Shown here one piece after another: positions 15,829 through 27,198 of a stretch of DNA of 64,000 bases. The first letter of the stretch is position 1; each line of letters opens with the position of its first letter. This DNA comes from Sulfurisphaera javensis. GTDB taxonomy: Archaea > Thermoproteota > Thermoprotei_A > Sulfolobales > Sulfolobaceae. The translations under genes and the position numbers were made by a program. The DNA lies in assembly GCF_041154675.1 (NCBI RefSeq), contig NZ_AP031322.1, positions 1,983,812 through 2,047,811 on the forward strand. Reading direction: 5' to 3'. The notes below the pieces were generated by a model. It was given only the letters and a program-made list of their open reading frames with translations, was not told the origin of the DNA and made no database searches.

Positions 15829-16640
15829 AAGTTTTGCTTTCAGCAGGAACTTATTATTTTTTGAAAAAAGGGATAAAGATTAGTGAGACTGCCTATGCTT
15901 TACAATATGGAGGGTGTGAAGGTAAATGTAAGTTTTGTACACAGTCAATTTACAGTAAAGCTGATAAATCATATCTATCAAGGGTAAAATGGTATTTGAC
16001 TGAGTTAGACGAATCAGTAAGTAACAAACTTTTAGCCTTTACTCGTTTTTGTTTGCAAACAGTTATTAAGAAGAATTTTGTTGAAGAAGTTATAGATATT
16101 CTCGAACTTGTGAAGAATAAACATAAATCTGTTACAATAACACCTATTGACATTTCTTACCTTTATAAATTCAAAGAGTTAGGAGTAGATTATCTTGGAG
16201 TTGGATTAGATACTGTTAAAAGTTTATGGGATTATGTTGGAAAACCTTACTCTTTTGAAGAATATATAAAATTCATAAAAGAGGCTGTAAAAGTATTTGG
16301 AAATGGTCACGTTTATGCTCATTTAATAGTAGGTTTGGGAGAGAGTGATGAGGAGTTAATTGCAGTTATGAAAATGCTAAAAGATATTGGAGCAAATGTT
16401 GCACTTTTTGCCTTTACTCCCATTAAAGGTACTCCTTTTGAAAATTTGCCAAGGCCAAGCTTAGAAAGGTATAGGAATATTCAGAAAATTAGATATTCTC
16501 TCTTTTATGGAAAAGAAACTGATTTTGCTTATCTAACTTCTGGTTGTCCCTCTTGTGATAGACCTTATTATAATGAAGATCCGAGAGAAAAGCTGTATAA
16601 TATTCCTTTAAGGGATCTAAAATGGTATTTGGGTTCGTGA
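15825..16640 (+). CDS. Radical SAM lipoyl synthase subunit (LipS1/LipS2 family)
   Basis: The product has 271 residues with the radical SAM cluster motif C31-x3-C35-x2-C38 in GGCEGKCKFCTQS, a TIM-barrel-like middle (VGLGESDEELI and a GTPFENLPRPS segment), and a CxxC near residue 240 (TSGCPSCDRPY) that could ligate an auxiliary Fe-S cluster used as sulfur donor. Pairs of such proteins (LipS1 and LipS2, earlier annotated as biotin synthases) together make the lipoyl cofactor in Thermococcus. Its position directly after lplA and lplB makes that role likely here. Which of the two subunits this is cannot be decided by eye. It overlaps the next gene by four bases. Confidence 0.78.
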   Translation: MKVLLSAGTYYFLKKGIKISETAYALQYGGCEGKCKFCTQSIYSKADKSYLSRVKWYLTELDESVSNKLLAFTRFCLQTVIKKNFVEEVIDILELVKNKHKSVTITPIDISYLYKFKELGVDYLGVGLDTVKSLWDYVGKPYSFEEYIKFIKEAVKVFGNGHVYAHLIVGLGESDEELIAVMKMLKDIGANVALFAFTPIKGTPFENLPRPSLERYRNIQKIRYSLFYGKETDFAYLTSGCPSCDRPYYNEDPREKLYNIPLRDLKWYLGS

Positions 16641-17467
16641 TTTTAAAAAAATTTAATGTAATTAGCATATCTGGAGGCTCTTGCTCTCTTAGCTGTTCTT
16701 ATTGCAACTCAACTTACATAAAAAGCATGGAATCTGCTATTTCGGAGGAAGAGTTTTATAAACTTGTAGTGAAAAAGTATATGAAAGGGACTAGAGGTTT
16801 TTTAATTAGTGGAGGTTTTAATCCTAAAGGGGAATTATTAAATTTAAAGAGAATTTTGCCAGTTATGAAAAAGGTAAAGAAGGAGTTTGAAGATATAATT
16901 TTTAACGTTCACCCTGGATTAGTAGATAAAACCACTATTGAAGAAATGAGAGATGTTGTTGACATAGTAGACTATGAGTTTGCCTATTCTCCAAAAGCGT
17001 TTGAAAGTAAAGGAATAGAAAGAAAAAGAGAAGAATACATAAAGGTCTTAGAGGATTTCATAGATTATGGACCAAAGTATGTTGTTCCACACATAATTTT
17101 AGGCTTCCCTAATGATGAGGTAGAGGAAAGTATAAAAATAGTTTCCTCTTTAAGGCCTTACCTAATTAACTTTTTAGTTCTAATACCAACTAAGGGAACT
17201 CCATCTGAAAGTATACCTATTCCTTCGATTTCTGAGATTATAAAATACATAGAGTTAGGAAGTAGATTAATGAATGGGAAAGTCAGTGTTGGTTGTATGA
17301 GACCATATAAAATTAAGGATGAACTTGATAAGCTAGTAGTAGAAAGGAATCTAGTCGAAAGAATTGCTAATCCTTCAAGAAAGATCTGGAATAATATAGA
17401 ATTATATGACGCTTGTTGTAGCTTACCTACTGAGTATTTAGATAAATTTAAGATAAATTCAATTTAA
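16637..17467 (+). CDS. Radical SAM lipoyl synthase subunit, second of the LipS pair
   Basis: The product has 276 residues from GTG 16637. A slightly longer reading from ATG 16622 is possible, but GTG sits in a GTGA overlap with the previous stop, matching the coupling seen in this cluster. Radical SAM motif: C16-x3-C20-x2-C23 (GGSCSLSCSYCNS). Further cysteines occur near the C-terminus (VGCMRPYK, DACCSLP), possibly for a second cluster. Together with the upstream radical SAM protein it should insert the two sulfur atoms of lipoate. The gene closes the lipoate cluster; nadB follows after a promoter of its own. Confidence 0.78.
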   Translation: MILKKFNVISISGGSCSLSCSYCNSTYIKSMESAISEEEFYKLVVKKYMKGTRGFLISGGFNPKGELLNLKRILPVMKKVKKEFEDIIFNVHPGLVDKTTIEEMRDVVDIVDYEFAYSPKAFESKGIERKREEYIKVLEDFIDYGPKYVVPHIILGFPNDEVEESIKIVSSLRPYLINFLVLIPTKGTPSESIPIPSISEIIKYIELGSRLMNGKVSVGCMRPYKIKDELDKLVVERNLVERIANPSRKIWNNIELYDACCSLPTEYLDKFKINSI

Positions 17468-17474
17468 TAAAAAG

Positions 17475-17502
17475 AAAATTTTTATACTCCGAACACATGT
17501 TC
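17475..17502 (+). promoter_or_regulatory. nadB promoter with palindromic operator
   Basis: A TATA-like AAAATTTTTATA (17475-17486) is followed by the palindrome GAACACATGTTC (17491-17502, arms CGAACA/TGTTCG) and, 8 nt later, the nadB ATG at 17511. With the usual TATA-to-start distance, transcription would begin at or near the ATG. The palindrome therefore lies between TATA and start, where a bound protein would block RNA polymerase. The same 14-mer GAACACATGTTCGA, in the same orientation and with the same 8-nt spacing, precedes nadA. Confidence 0.7.
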
Positions 17503-17507
17503 GATAA

Positions 17508-19856
<2,349 letters not shown>

Positions 19857-19864
19857 GGTTCCTC

Positions 19865-19876
19865 GAACATGTGTTC
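19865..19876 (-). promoter_or_regulatory. nadA palindromic operator, identical to that of nadB
   Basis: On the minus strand GAACACATGTTC, followed by GA as at nadB, lies exactly 8 nt before ATG 19856. A TATA-like ATATTTAAAAAC sits at about 19890-19900, so the site lies between TATA and start codon as at nadB. Confidence 0.7.
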
Positions 19877-19919
19877 TGTGCATTATAAGTTTTTAAATAT
19901 TACTATCAAAAATTTGTTT

Positions 19920-20750
19920 TTATGATTTAAATATGTCAAGAGAGAAGTCTAAAGACCTAGAGCTGTGTGTAATATAACCGCTAGAAATTATGTCTACACC
20001 AGTTTTAGCATATTCAATTACATTATCTGGCGTAATTCCCCCAGAAGCTTCTATTATTATTTTCCCTTTTAAATCCCTTACTATGGGTTCTATTTCTTCT
20101 GGTTTCATGTTATCTAAAAGTATTGCATCAGCACCAGCTTCATAAGCTTCTATTGCATGTTTATAAGTGGAAACTTCAACCTCGATCTTCTTTGTAAAGC
20201 TATTAAGTTTTTTAGCTTTTATAACAGCTTCCTTTATACTCCCTAAAAGCGCTATGTGATTATCTTTGATGAGAACTGCATCAGATAAATTAAATCTATG
20301 AGGGTCTCCTCCACCTACTTCGATTGCATATTTTTCAAATATCCTTAATCCAGGGGTAGTTTTCCTAGTTCCAGCAATTTTGACGTTAGGATTGACTTTT
20401 CTTGCTAAATCAGTCATTAATTTAGTTACTGTGGCAATTCCAGATAGTTTACCTAAAAGATTTAATGTTAATCTTTCTACTCCTAGAATAGTTTCCGCCT
20501 CTCCTTCCATCTCAAGAAGTATATCTTTCTTTTTTATTTGTGTACCATCTTGAAGGTAGTTTATTACTTTTACTCCGAGATATTCAAGAAACGGTATAAT
20601 GAACTTTTGACCAGCTAAAACTCCTTCATCTTTAGAAACAATAACTGCTTTACATTTAATTCCAGAGACGATTTTACTTGTTATATCTTCTGGGTAAATA
20701 TCTTCTTCTAGGAATGTGAGAAGTTTGTTTATAATTAATTGTGTTATCAC
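19920..20750 (-). CDS. nadC: Nicotinate-nucleotide pyrophosphorylase (quinolinate phosphoribosyltransferase)
   Basis: This 276-residue type II phosphoribosyltransferase converts quinolinate and PRPP to nicotinate mononucleotide, the third step after NadB and NadA. Family motifs are [10 protein letters not shown], the [20 protein letters not shown] block with substrate-binding Arg/His/Lys, and [14 protein letters not shown] 20750 is taken as start; a TATA-like CTTTATATGA lies about 25 bp further upstream. Unlike nadA and nadB, no GAACACATGTTC site is seen here, so it may be controlled differently. It lies 36 bp upstream of the nadA leader on the same strand. Confidence 0.92.
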   Translation of the reverse strand: MITQLIINKLLTFLEEDIYPEDITSKIVSGIKCKAVIVSKDEGVLAGQKFIIPFLEYLGVKVINYLQDGTQIKKKDILLEMEGEAETILGVERLTLNLLGKLSGIATVTKLMTDLARKVNPNVKIAGTRKTTPGLRIFEKYAIEVGGGDPHRFNLSDAVLIKDNHIALLGSIKEAVIKAKKLNSFTKKIEVEVSTYKHAIEAYEAGADAILLDNMKPEEIEPIVRDLKGKIIIEASGGITPDNVIEYAKTGVDIISSGYITHSSRSLDFSLDIFKS

Positions 20751-20850
20751 AAGTAAAAATGATCATATAAAGTAAAAAATCATCTTTAAAACATGTCGGT
20801 CGAGCAATCTCAAAATAAACTTTATATCTTATATCTCTATAATATTATTT

Positions 20851-20937
20851 GCCGCTGTAGCTCAGCCTGGTTAGAGCGCCGGCCTTGTAAGGTTGCCAGG
20901 ACAGCCGGCGGTCCGGGGTTCAAATCCCCGCAGCGGC
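20851..20937 (+). tRNA. tRNA-Thr (anticodon TGT) with a 13-nt intron
   Basis: The acceptor stem GCCGCTG (20851-20857) pairs with CAGCGGC (20931-20937). The D arm is GCTC...GAGC, the T arm GGGG-TTCAAAT-CCCC. The anticodon stem CCGGC (20879-20883) pairs with GCCGG (20904-20908). Twenty nucleotides separate these strands instead of seven. Removing 20890-20902 leaves the loop CTTGTAA with anticodon TGT, i.e. threonine. The intron is at the canonical position 37/38. CCA is not encoded. A TATA-like CTTTATAT lies at 20819-20826 and a six-T run follows at 20938. Confidence 0.93.
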
Positions 20938-21066
20938 TTTTTTCTCACTTAAATACCTTATTAAAGCCTCTCTTATAATTTCGCTTCTACTTATCCTATT
21001 ATTTAACGCATAAAGGTCTAATTGCTGCAATAGGTCTTCTTCTACTTTAAATGTTACTACTCTCAT
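20920..21066 (-). CDS. Small ribbon-helix-helix (CopG/Arc-type) DNA-binding protein
   Basis: A 48-residue reading frame starts at ATG 21066. It has an N-terminal beta strand ([13 protein letters not shown]), a helix ([10 protein letters not shown]) and the turn-helix [19 protein letters not shown]. This is the textbook ribbon-helix-helix pattern, with RSEIIREAL as the second helix. Such proteins act as dimers with the strands in the major groove. The last six codons and stop run antisense into the 3' part of the tRNA-Thr gene, so the two convergent genes overlap by 18 bp. No operator is known. It is too short for most gene callers but well supported by pattern. Confidence 0.75.
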   Translation of the reverse strand: MRVVTFKVEEDLLQQLDLYALNNRISRSEIIREALIRYLSEKKAAAGI

Positions 21067-21136
21067 TTTTCCTCAAGTAATACCTTAAAATAAGATTTTA
21101 CATAAGTTATGTTTGACATAAGTAAGGATAGAGAGA

Positions 21137-22294
21137 CTAAACCGAAACTATTATCTTACTGGACGTAAGTACTTCTTCAATTATTTTCTTTAATATTTCA
21201 GGATCTTTTTCATCTTCAATAAAGCCTCTAATTAAGAATGATTCTGCTTCCTTTCTGCTCAATCCTCTATTCTCCAAATAGAATATTAAATCCTCAGGCA
21301 CCCTTGATACTGATGCAGAGTGTTTAGCCATCATAACTCTACCAGTTTTAACTTCTAACATTGGTGCAACTATTGCTTTAGCGTCTTTTCCTAAAATAAA
21401 TGCCCTTCCTATTATAGAGGTAGAAGAGTCTAAAGCAGTTTCATTTATTGATGCGTCTCCTCTTATAACAACAAACGCATTATCTGTCGCTATTCCCTTC
21501 AAATTTCCATCACTTACACTTTTTTGTCCTTGATGTTGTACAATAATTCTAATGTCAATTTTATCATCATTTGTTCCAATTGATTTTGCACTAAAAACTG
21601 ATTTAGATTCCTTATCAAGGATTGTTGTATATTCAATATGTGCCATCTTTGATTTTGTCGCAAATATAGTACTATTAAGTTCTCCTTCACAATATACTTT
21701 TACGTAATTGTAAATATAAGAGGAAGTAGAAATTAAAGTAAAGTTCGCTTGAGAATCTCTAGATACTCTTAATGAAGTTATTGCTGTTTGGAGAGAATTA
21801 GGTATTTCATTTTCAGCTAAATATACTATATCAGTTATTGCACCATCTTTTACATTTATTTCAATATTTGCTGGAGAAAAGTAATTTCTCTCTGCTACTC
21901 TATGATAAATAAGCACTTTATCCGATTTTTCTATATCTATCTTGATTTTTCTTGATAGAGCTAAAGTTAATGCGACTAGTTTATGTTCTTCTGGTTTTAT
22001 TAAACTATTAGTTGGTTCTTCGGATACTAATCCACCGCTTATGAAATCATCTTGAATATAAATTGTCCTATATCCTTCTAATTCATATTTCTTCTTTATC
22101 TCCTCTTTACTTGGAAAGATTGTAAGGTTTAATTTATCGTATTCACTCCATTCAGTGTAATGTTTTACTGTTGGAGAATCGTTAATCACTTGATAAGGTA
22201 AGGATTCAGCCAAAGAAAGTAATTTTTGTCTTTCTCCTTTATTTTCTAAATTAGAAATATATTTCTCTGCAGAAGAAAAATCTATTATACTCAT
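21137..22294 (-). CDS. sufD: Fe-S cluster assembly scaffold component SufD
   Basis: This 385-residue SufB/SufD-family protein is mostly a right-handed beta-helix; the C-terminal helical region has the conserved block KHSASVSRVPEDLIFYLENRGLSRKEAESFLIRGF. It forms a complex with SufB and SufC that builds 4Fe-4S clusters in the cytoplasm. It follows sufB without a gap on the minus strand. Placement as SufD rather than a second SufB rests on order, shorter length and a divergent N-terminal half. Confidence 0.88.
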   Translation of the reverse strand: MSIIDFSSAEKYISNLENKGERQKLLSLAESLPYQVINDSPTVKHYTEWSEYDKLNLTIFPSKEEIKKKYELEGYRTIYIQDDFISGGLVSEEPTNSLIKPEEHKLVALTLALSRKIKIDIEKSDKVLIYHRVAERNYFSPANIEINVKDGAITDIVYLAENEIPNSLQTAITSLRVSRDSQANFTLISTSSYIYNYVKVYCEGELNSTIFATKSKMAHIEYTTILDKESKSVFSAKSIGTNDDKIDIRIIVQHQGQKSVSDGNLKGIATDNAFVVIRGDASINETALDSSTSIIGRAFILGKDAKAIVAPMLEVKTGRVMMAKHSASVSRVPEDLIFYLENRGLSRKEAESFLIRGFIEDEKDPEILKKIIEEVLTSSKIIVSV

Positions 22295-23734
22295 TTATGC
22301 CACTGCACCTAGTTTATCCAATTCTAACTTAATAACCTTATTTAGCATCGTTGCATATTCAAATGGCAATTCTTTCATTATTTCATCTATAAATCCTAGA
22401 ACTAACATTGAGACAGACTCTTTTTCGTCTATTCCTCTATTCATTAAATAGAACAGTTGATCCTCGTTCATTCTAAAAGTATGGGCTTCATGAGCTACAT
22501 CAGCGTCTTCTTCGAACACCTGATTGTGCGGAAATGTATAAGCTTTTGTTTTCTCATCAAGCATTAAGGAATCACACTTTACAAAGGCTTTTGCACCAGT
22601 TGCTCCTTTGTTTACTCTAATTAATCCTCTGTATATGTTTACTCCACCATTAAATCCTATGTTCTTATTAATCACTTTACTTTTTGTATTTGGTGCAGCA
22701 TGTATCATCTTTGAACCACTATCTTTCCATTCTCCTTCACCGCTAGCTAGTGTTACAACTAAGCTTGTTGAAGACGCATTTCTTCCTCTTAATATTGTTG
22801 AGGGATAAACAAAACTGTACTTTGAACCTAAAGAACCTTCTACCCATTCTACTGTAGAGTTTTCATCAGCCCATGCTCTCTTATTGTTGAAATTAATTAC
22901 ATTTTTACTCCAATTTTGGACAGTGGTGAACTTTATGTAAGCGTTTTTCTTAGCATACAATTCTACCATACCATCATGGAATGAGAATTTCTTAAACTGA
23001 GGGGCTGAACAACCTTCAATGAAATGTATGTAGGAACCCTCATCTGCAATTATTAAAGTGTGCTCAAATTGTCCTTCCATTTCACTACCTATTATAAAGA
23101 ATCCTTCTACTGGTGTTGTGATCTTAACGCCTTTTGGAACATATACAAATACTCCGCCACTCCATAATGCTCCATGCAATGCTGCGAATTTGTGATCAGA
23201 TACTGGAAATATTTTTGTAAAATATTCTTTTATTAGATCTGGATATTTTTGTATTGCTTCTTCTGGAGGCATCATGATAACTCCTTTTTTAGCTAACTCT
23301 TGCTTAACGTTTGAGTAAATTGATTCTGACTCAAATGTAGCTACTAGTCCCCCTAAATATTGTTGTTCTGATTGAGGAATTCCTAATTGTTCATAATATT
23401 TTCTTATTTCTGGGGGAACTTCATCCCAGTTAGAGGTTCTTTCTGCATCAGGCTTAATGTAAATTTCCATTTTTGAAACATCAAGTTCTGATAAGAAATC
23501 TGGTAACCAGTTTGGAGTAGGAAGTTTTTCAAATAATTCTAAACTCTTTAATCTTAATCTAAGCATCCACTCGGGTTCTTTCTTTAATTTTGATATTTCA
23601 ACTATTACATCTTTACTTAATCCAGACTCAACTACACGTTTATGAAACTCAGATTGTGTTAGGTTATTATTTTTAGCCTCGATTGCAGCGTTTATGAGCT
23701 CGTTAATGTCAAGGGAGAATTTTTCTTCTGGCAT
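22295..23734 (-). CDS. sufB: Fe-S cluster assembly scaffold SufB
   Basis: This 479-residue protein with the characteristic SufB core (WSGGVFVYVPKGVKI, HFIEGCSAP with a conserved Cys, and AHEAHTFRMNEDQLFYLMNRGI) is the scaffold on which the nascent cluster is built, with SufC as ATPase. It is longer and better conserved than the downstream SufD. The ATG at 23734 gives a normal start. An 88-bp AT-rich gap separates it from sufC upstream, so an extra promoter is possible there. Confidence 0.93.
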   Translation of the reverse strand: MPEEKFSLDINELINAAIEAKNNNLTQSEFHKRVVESGLSKDVIVEISKLKKEPEWMLRLRLKSLELFEKLPTPNWLPDFLSELDVSKMEIYIKPDAERTSNWDEVPPEIRKYYEQLGIPQSEQQYLGGLVATFESESIYSNVKQELAKKGVIMMPPEEAIQKYPDLIKEYFTKIFPVSDHKFAALHGALWSGGVFVYVPKGVKITTPVEGFFIIGSEMEGQFEHTLIIADEGSYIHFIEGCSAPQFKKFSFHDGMVELYAKKNAYIKFTTVQNWSKNVINFNNKRAWADENSTVEWVEGSLGSKYSFVYPSTILRGRNASSTSLVVTLASGEGEWKDSGSKMIHAAPNTKSKVINKNIGFNGGVNIYRGLIRVNKGATGAKAFVKCDSLMLDEKTKAYTFPHNQVFEEDADVAHEAHTFRMNEDQLFYLMNRGIDEKESVSMLVLGFIDEIMKELPFEYATMLNKVIKLELDKLGAVA

Positions 23735-23822
23735 TTTGGTTTACCTATCATTAACTCTGTTAAAGATATAATATAAGCTTATCTATAAATAAGTAAAAAT
23801 TTTAAATTATAGAAAAAGATTT

Positions 23823-24560
23823 TTACTTAAGCACTCCCTCATATCCTTTTTCATCTATAAGTTTAGCCAACTCCATACCGCCAGTTGCAACTATTTTGCC
23901 TCTGTAAAGAACGTGAACTTTATCGGCTTTTACATGATCAAGTATTCTTCTGTAGTGAGTTATTATCAAATAACCAGTGTTGTTTTCATTCTTAAGTTTT
24001 AGTATTGCTTCAGCTATCGCTCTAAGCCCATCAACATCAACACCCGAATCTGGTTCATCAAGTATTGCTATTTTAGGTTTCATTAGTAGCATTTGAAGAA
24101 TTTCTGTTCTCTTTTTTTCTCCTCCGCTAAATCCTTCAAAAATGCCTCTATTAAGTAATGCGTCAGTAACTCCAACATTTTTGCTTAATTCTTTTACAAA
24201 ACTAATTACTTGTAAAGGTGAGTTTGATGAACCATAGATTCTATTATATTCAGCAACTAAAAGTGTTGATAATTTTACTCCGCTTATTTCAATAGGATTC
24301 TGGAATGCTAAAAATAATCCTTTCTTTACTTTTTCATGGGTTTCAATGTTTGTAATATCTTCTCCATCCAGCAATATTTTTCCTTCAGTTATCTTATATT
24401 TTGGATGTCCCATTATTGCTAATGATAAAGAAGTCTTCCCACTACCGTTAGGTCCCATTAGTACGTGGATTTCTCCAGAATTTATAGTTAATGAAACACC
24501 CTTTAGTATTTCTTTTCCTTCCACTGTTACATGGAGATTTTCTATTTGCAAAGTTGCCAT
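23823..24560 (-). CDS. sufC: Fe-S cluster assembly ATPase SufC
   Basis: This ABC-type ATPase of 245 residues has Walker A GPNGSGKTS, signature FSGGEKKRTEI and Walker B IAILDEPDSGVD, all diagnostic for SufC. It powers cluster assembly on SufB/SufD and has no membrane domain. GTG 24575 would add five residues, but ATG 24560 follows a GGAAGTGAT Shine-Dalgarno-like sequence and gives the family's usual start (MATLQIENLHV). Transcription probably comes from the AbrB/PhoU-type gene upstream, which ends at 24576. Confidence 0.95.
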   Translation of the reverse strand: MATLQIENLHVTVEGKEILKGVSLTINSGEIHVLMGPNGSGKTSLSLAIMGHPKYKITEGKILLDGEDITNIETHEKVKKGLFLAFQNPIEISGVKLSTLLVAEYNRIYGSSNSPLQVISFVKELSKNVGVTDALLNRGIFEGFSGGEKKRTEILQMLLMKPKIAILDEPDSGVDVDGLRAIAEAILKLKNENNTGYLIITHYRRILDHVKADKVHVLYRGKIVATGGMELAKLIDEKGYEGVLK

Positions 24561-24575
24561 ATATATCACTTCCAC

Positions 24576-25580
24576 TTATGAGCTTAAATTTCTCTCTATC
24601 CATGGTGCTTCTTCAAGGAATAGCGAACAGGAGGAATTATTTAGTGCCTCTTCTAGCATTATAAGTAAATCATCAATATAGCTTGTTAGAAGTTGATTAT
24701 CAGTATTTAATTGTGATATATTTTGCTTTATTTGAGATATCAACGTATATCCATTAGAAATTCTTTTTACGCTAGGGAATAATATACTCATTATTATCTC
24801 ATCAAAAAGATCATTGACTTTCTGGAAAGTTTCTATTAATTTCTTGTTTATTTCTTGGTCATTTTTGACTTTGTCATCTTTCTTTATAATATCATTAAGC
24901 TTTTGCATCACGTAGTATATTCTTAACAAAATAGAAGAATTTACTGCAATTATAAAGTTTCTTAATGTGTCTCTTTCTGAATTATATCTTCCTCCCATAC
25001 TCCTTCTTAATAACATTAAGTAAACTCTCCTAAGATCTTCAATGGTTGATTGAACTTCTGAAGGTGATTGACCTTTAAGAATCGCAATAACATCATCAAC
25101 TTTCTTAGCTATAATATTAAGTATTCTTCTAAGTAGTGATTCAATACCAATTTTTTCTGTATCTAATAAACAATCAAGCCTTATTTTATCGTCTGTAACC
25201 TCAGATAGTTCTATTCCTACTAATTGCTTTGAGAAATTCACCACGTCTTCTATTTCTTTATGTTCTAAAGTTTTCTTAGATGAAAAAACAATCTCGTCAT
25301 AACCTAAAGCATACAAACATGGAATTGCGGTTGTCATTGATTGCTTAAAACTGTCTATATCAATCTTCACTGCCCTTTTGTTAGAATTTAACTTTATTTT
25401 TTCAGCAACTAAGCGTAAAGTACCGTCTTCTGAAATTTCCATAATTATCTTATCTCCTGGCTTAATTCCCCATCTATTTATCCACTTCTTTGGTAATGTT
25501 ATAAATAAAGAAGAAGAACCTAACCTTTGAACTTTCCTAGTTTCAACATCTTTTGAAAACCTTGTAGTTTCATCTGACAA
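24576..25580 (-). CDS. AbrB-domain / PhoU-domain regulator upstream of suf genes
   Basis: The 334-residue protein begins with a SpoVT/AbrB-type swapped-hairpin DNA-binding domain (about residues 14-60, LGSSSLFITLPKKWINRWGIKPGDKI). A long all-helical PhoU-like region follows to residue ~330. Archaeal proteins of this architecture are usually annotated as phosphate uptake regulators, but the true ligand is unknown. It is immediately followed by sufC, with essentially no space, so it may be the regulator of the suf operon. A TATA-like CATTTATATAAAC lies about 40 bp upstream of the ATG. The function stays open: phosphate, metal or Fe-S status are all possible. Confidence 0.75.
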   Translation of the reverse strand: MSDETTRFSKDVETRKVQRLGSSSLFITLPKKWINRWGIKPGDKIIMEISEDGTLRLVAEKIKLNSNKRAVKIDIDSFKQSMTTAIPCLYALGYDEIVFSSKKTLEHKEIEDVVNFSKQLVGIELSEVTDDKIRLDCLLDTEKIGIESLLRRILNIIAKKVDDVIAILKGQSPSEVQSTIEDLRRVYLMLLRRSMGGRYNSERDTLRNFIIAVNSSILLRIYYVMQKLNDIIKKDDKVKNDQEINKKLIETFQKVNDLFDEIIMSILFPSVKRISNGYTLISQIKQNISQLNTDNQLLTSYIDDLLIMLEEALNNSSCSLFLEEAPWIERNLSS

Positions 25581-25668
25581 GAATTTATCCCTATTTAATC
25601 TACTTGAACGCCGTTTATATAAATGTTTCTAAAGCTTACTAACAGCTATATAAAAAGCAGTTTTTATC

Positions 25669-26031
25669 TCATTTCCTTTTCTTTATTGTTACTTTTAATA
25701 ACCATTTAGCTTTAGAAACATCCATTGTTGCAGGATCAGCGTCTTCTGGTAAAGTAATATTCAATCTATATTCTTTTCCATCTTTTGTCTTGCATGCAAT
25801 GTATAATTTTCTTGGTCTTGATTCTACTTTTAAAGTAGATAAGTTAGCTTTAGGCATATCTATAAGATATTCGTAACTCTCATCAGTCTCTCTAAAAGAA
25901 TAAAGTGGTGATGAAAATCCCTTAAATTCTTTTTCAAATTCTTCCTCTATTCTTCTTAATTTTTCTTCTTCCTTTTTTATTAAATTTTTTATTAGTTCAT
26001 CCAGATCTCTAAACGCCGGCATCTCTATCAC
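25669..26031 (-). CDS. Small Hsp20/alpha-crystallin-like protein
   Basis: This 120-residue protein has a charged coiled N-terminal helix (about residues 7-38, Glu/Lys-rich) followed by a beta-sandwich resembling the alpha-crystallin or ArsA-HSP20-like domain (SYEYLIDMPKANLSTLKVES and LNITLPEDADP). The domain is short, and the C-terminal IxI motif of classical small heat-shock proteins is absent apart from VTIKK. It overlaps the PAC2-family gene by ATGA and ends the gcvT-gcvH-PAC2 operon. A chaperone role is inferred from fold-level resemblance only. Confidence 0.6.
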   Translation of the reverse strand: MIEMPAFRDLDELIKNLIKKEEEKLRRIEEEFEKEFKGFSSPLYSFRETDESYEYLIDMPKANLSTLKVESRPRKLYIACKTKDGKEYRLNITLPEDADPATMDVSKAKWLLKVTIKKRK

Positions 26032-26771
26032 GCATAAGTCATTGGCCTGCTTGAGGCGTAAGTAGGTAGTTCTTGCTTTGTCTGCTCCATTAATCCTTTT
26101 ATCTTATCTCTAATGTCTTCAGCTTCTTTAAGTAACTCATCAACATTTATGTTAAATCCAATATATTTACTTAGTATATTAATAGCTATCGCAGATGCTT
26201 CTGGATCCGGTAAATCAAGAAAAGATTCAACAACTATAACAAAATTAGCCAAATTGTTCTTGTGAGATTCTATTAATAATGGTGCGTAAGGGCCAGCTAT
26301 ATAGCCGTCACCAAACTTTTCCATTAATCCTAATTTTTGCAAATCTTGTGCTGTTTCATCATTATTAGCAATCCAATACGCATTTAGCTTTTCAGCATTT
26401 AATCTATCTTGTATTGGTAAACCAGTTATTGAAATAATATTAGATATCCCATATCTCCTAGCTACATCAACTATTATTTTTGTCAGTGGAATGATGGCAG
26501 AAGAAGGTATTGCTATCCATGAATGAAACACTACAATATTGTGATTATGATATAACCTTATAGGTGATTTTGCTACTCCATCTTGAACATGTGAAATAGG
26601 AGGTAAAATGTCTGGAGCATAGATCTCAGCAAATTCTTTTAATTTAAGTTTATCTATTAGATACTCTGTAGCAATTACTCCTACTAGTCCAGCATCTGGT
26701 AATCCAACAATTAGATATGTGGGTTTACCTAAAGTAGGAACATATTTTTCAATAATTTCATATTGACTCAT
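26028..26771 (-). CDS. PAC2-family protein (proteasome-assembly-chaperone-like)
   Basis: This 247-residue protein matches the PAC2/archaeal DUF75 family: the N-terminal [18 protein letters not shown], then [10 protein letters not shown] and [11 protein letters not shown], and a C-terminal helical part. Eukaryotic PAC2 helps build the 20S proteasome; archaeal members are assumed to be assembly chaperones but their clients are largely unproven. It sits between gcvH and an Hsp20-like gene with four-base overlaps on both sides, an unusual setting for this family. A role in maturation of the glycine cleavage proteins is possible. Confidence 0.8.
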   Translation of the reverse strand: MSQYEIIEKYVPTLGKPTYLIVGLPDAGLVGVIATEYLIDKLKLKEFAEIYAPDILPPISHVQDGVAKSPIRLYHNHNIVVFHSWIAIPSSAIIPLTKIIVDVARRYGISNIISITGLPIQDRLNAEKLNAYWIANNDETAQDLQKLGLMEKFGDGYIAGPYAPLLIESHKNNLANFVIVVESFLDLPDPEASAIAINILSKYIGFNINVDELLKEAEDIRDKIKGLMEQTKQELPTYASSRPMTYA

Positions 26772-27190
26772 TTTAAACCCTCTTTCTCTTTTATTAATTC
26801 ACTATATTTTTCCGGACTTAACAATTTTTCCATTTCGTTTTTATCTCTTATTTCTAGTTTAAATATCCAGCCTTCACCATAAGGGTCTCTGTTTATAAGC
26901 TCTGGTGAATCTAGAAGTTTTTGATTAACTTCAATAACTTTCCCAGAGAGGGGTGAATATATATCTGCTGCAGCCTTAACTGATTCTACAACAGCAATAG
27001 AATCCCCCGATTTAACTTCTCTTCCAACTTCTGGCAATTCTACACCTACGATATCACGTAATTTTTTCTGCGCATAGTCTGTTATTCCTATGATTGCTAT
27101 GTTATCTTTTACTAATATCCATTCATCTGTTTCTGAATAATATCTGTCTCTTAGTATTTTATACTTTCCACCAACTACTATTTCACTCAT
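26768..27190 (-). CDS. gcvH: Glycine cleavage system H protein (lipoyl carrier)
   Basis: This 140-residue protein has a lipoyl domain with the modified lysine at residue 72 in [14 protein letters not shown]. The lipoyl arm carries the aminomethyl group from P protein to T protein. ATG 27190 is preferred over GTG 27199 because it gives the standard N-terminus; the 8-bp spacing to gcvT indicates one transcript. It is the expected acceptor for the lipoate ligase and LipS proteins encoded at 14888-17467. The 3' end overlaps the PAC2-family gene by ATGA. Confidence 0.95.
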   Translation of the reverse strand: MSEIVVGGKYKILRDRYYSETDEWILVKDNIAIIGITDYAQKKLRDIVGVELPEVGREVKSGDSIAVVESVKAAADIYSPLSGKVIEVNQKLLDSPELINRDPYGEGWIFKLEIRDKNEMEKLLSPEKYSELIKEKEGLK

Positions 27191-27198
27191 GTTAATCA

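Noticed and set aside
20751-20790. A NAD-type operator upstream of nadC
   Set aside because: No GAACAnnTGTTC sequence is present in the nadC upstream region.
20793-20978. A 61-codon plus-strand reading frame across the tRNA
   Set aside because: It simply translates the tRNA-Thr gene and its promoter; the tRNA structure explains the bases.
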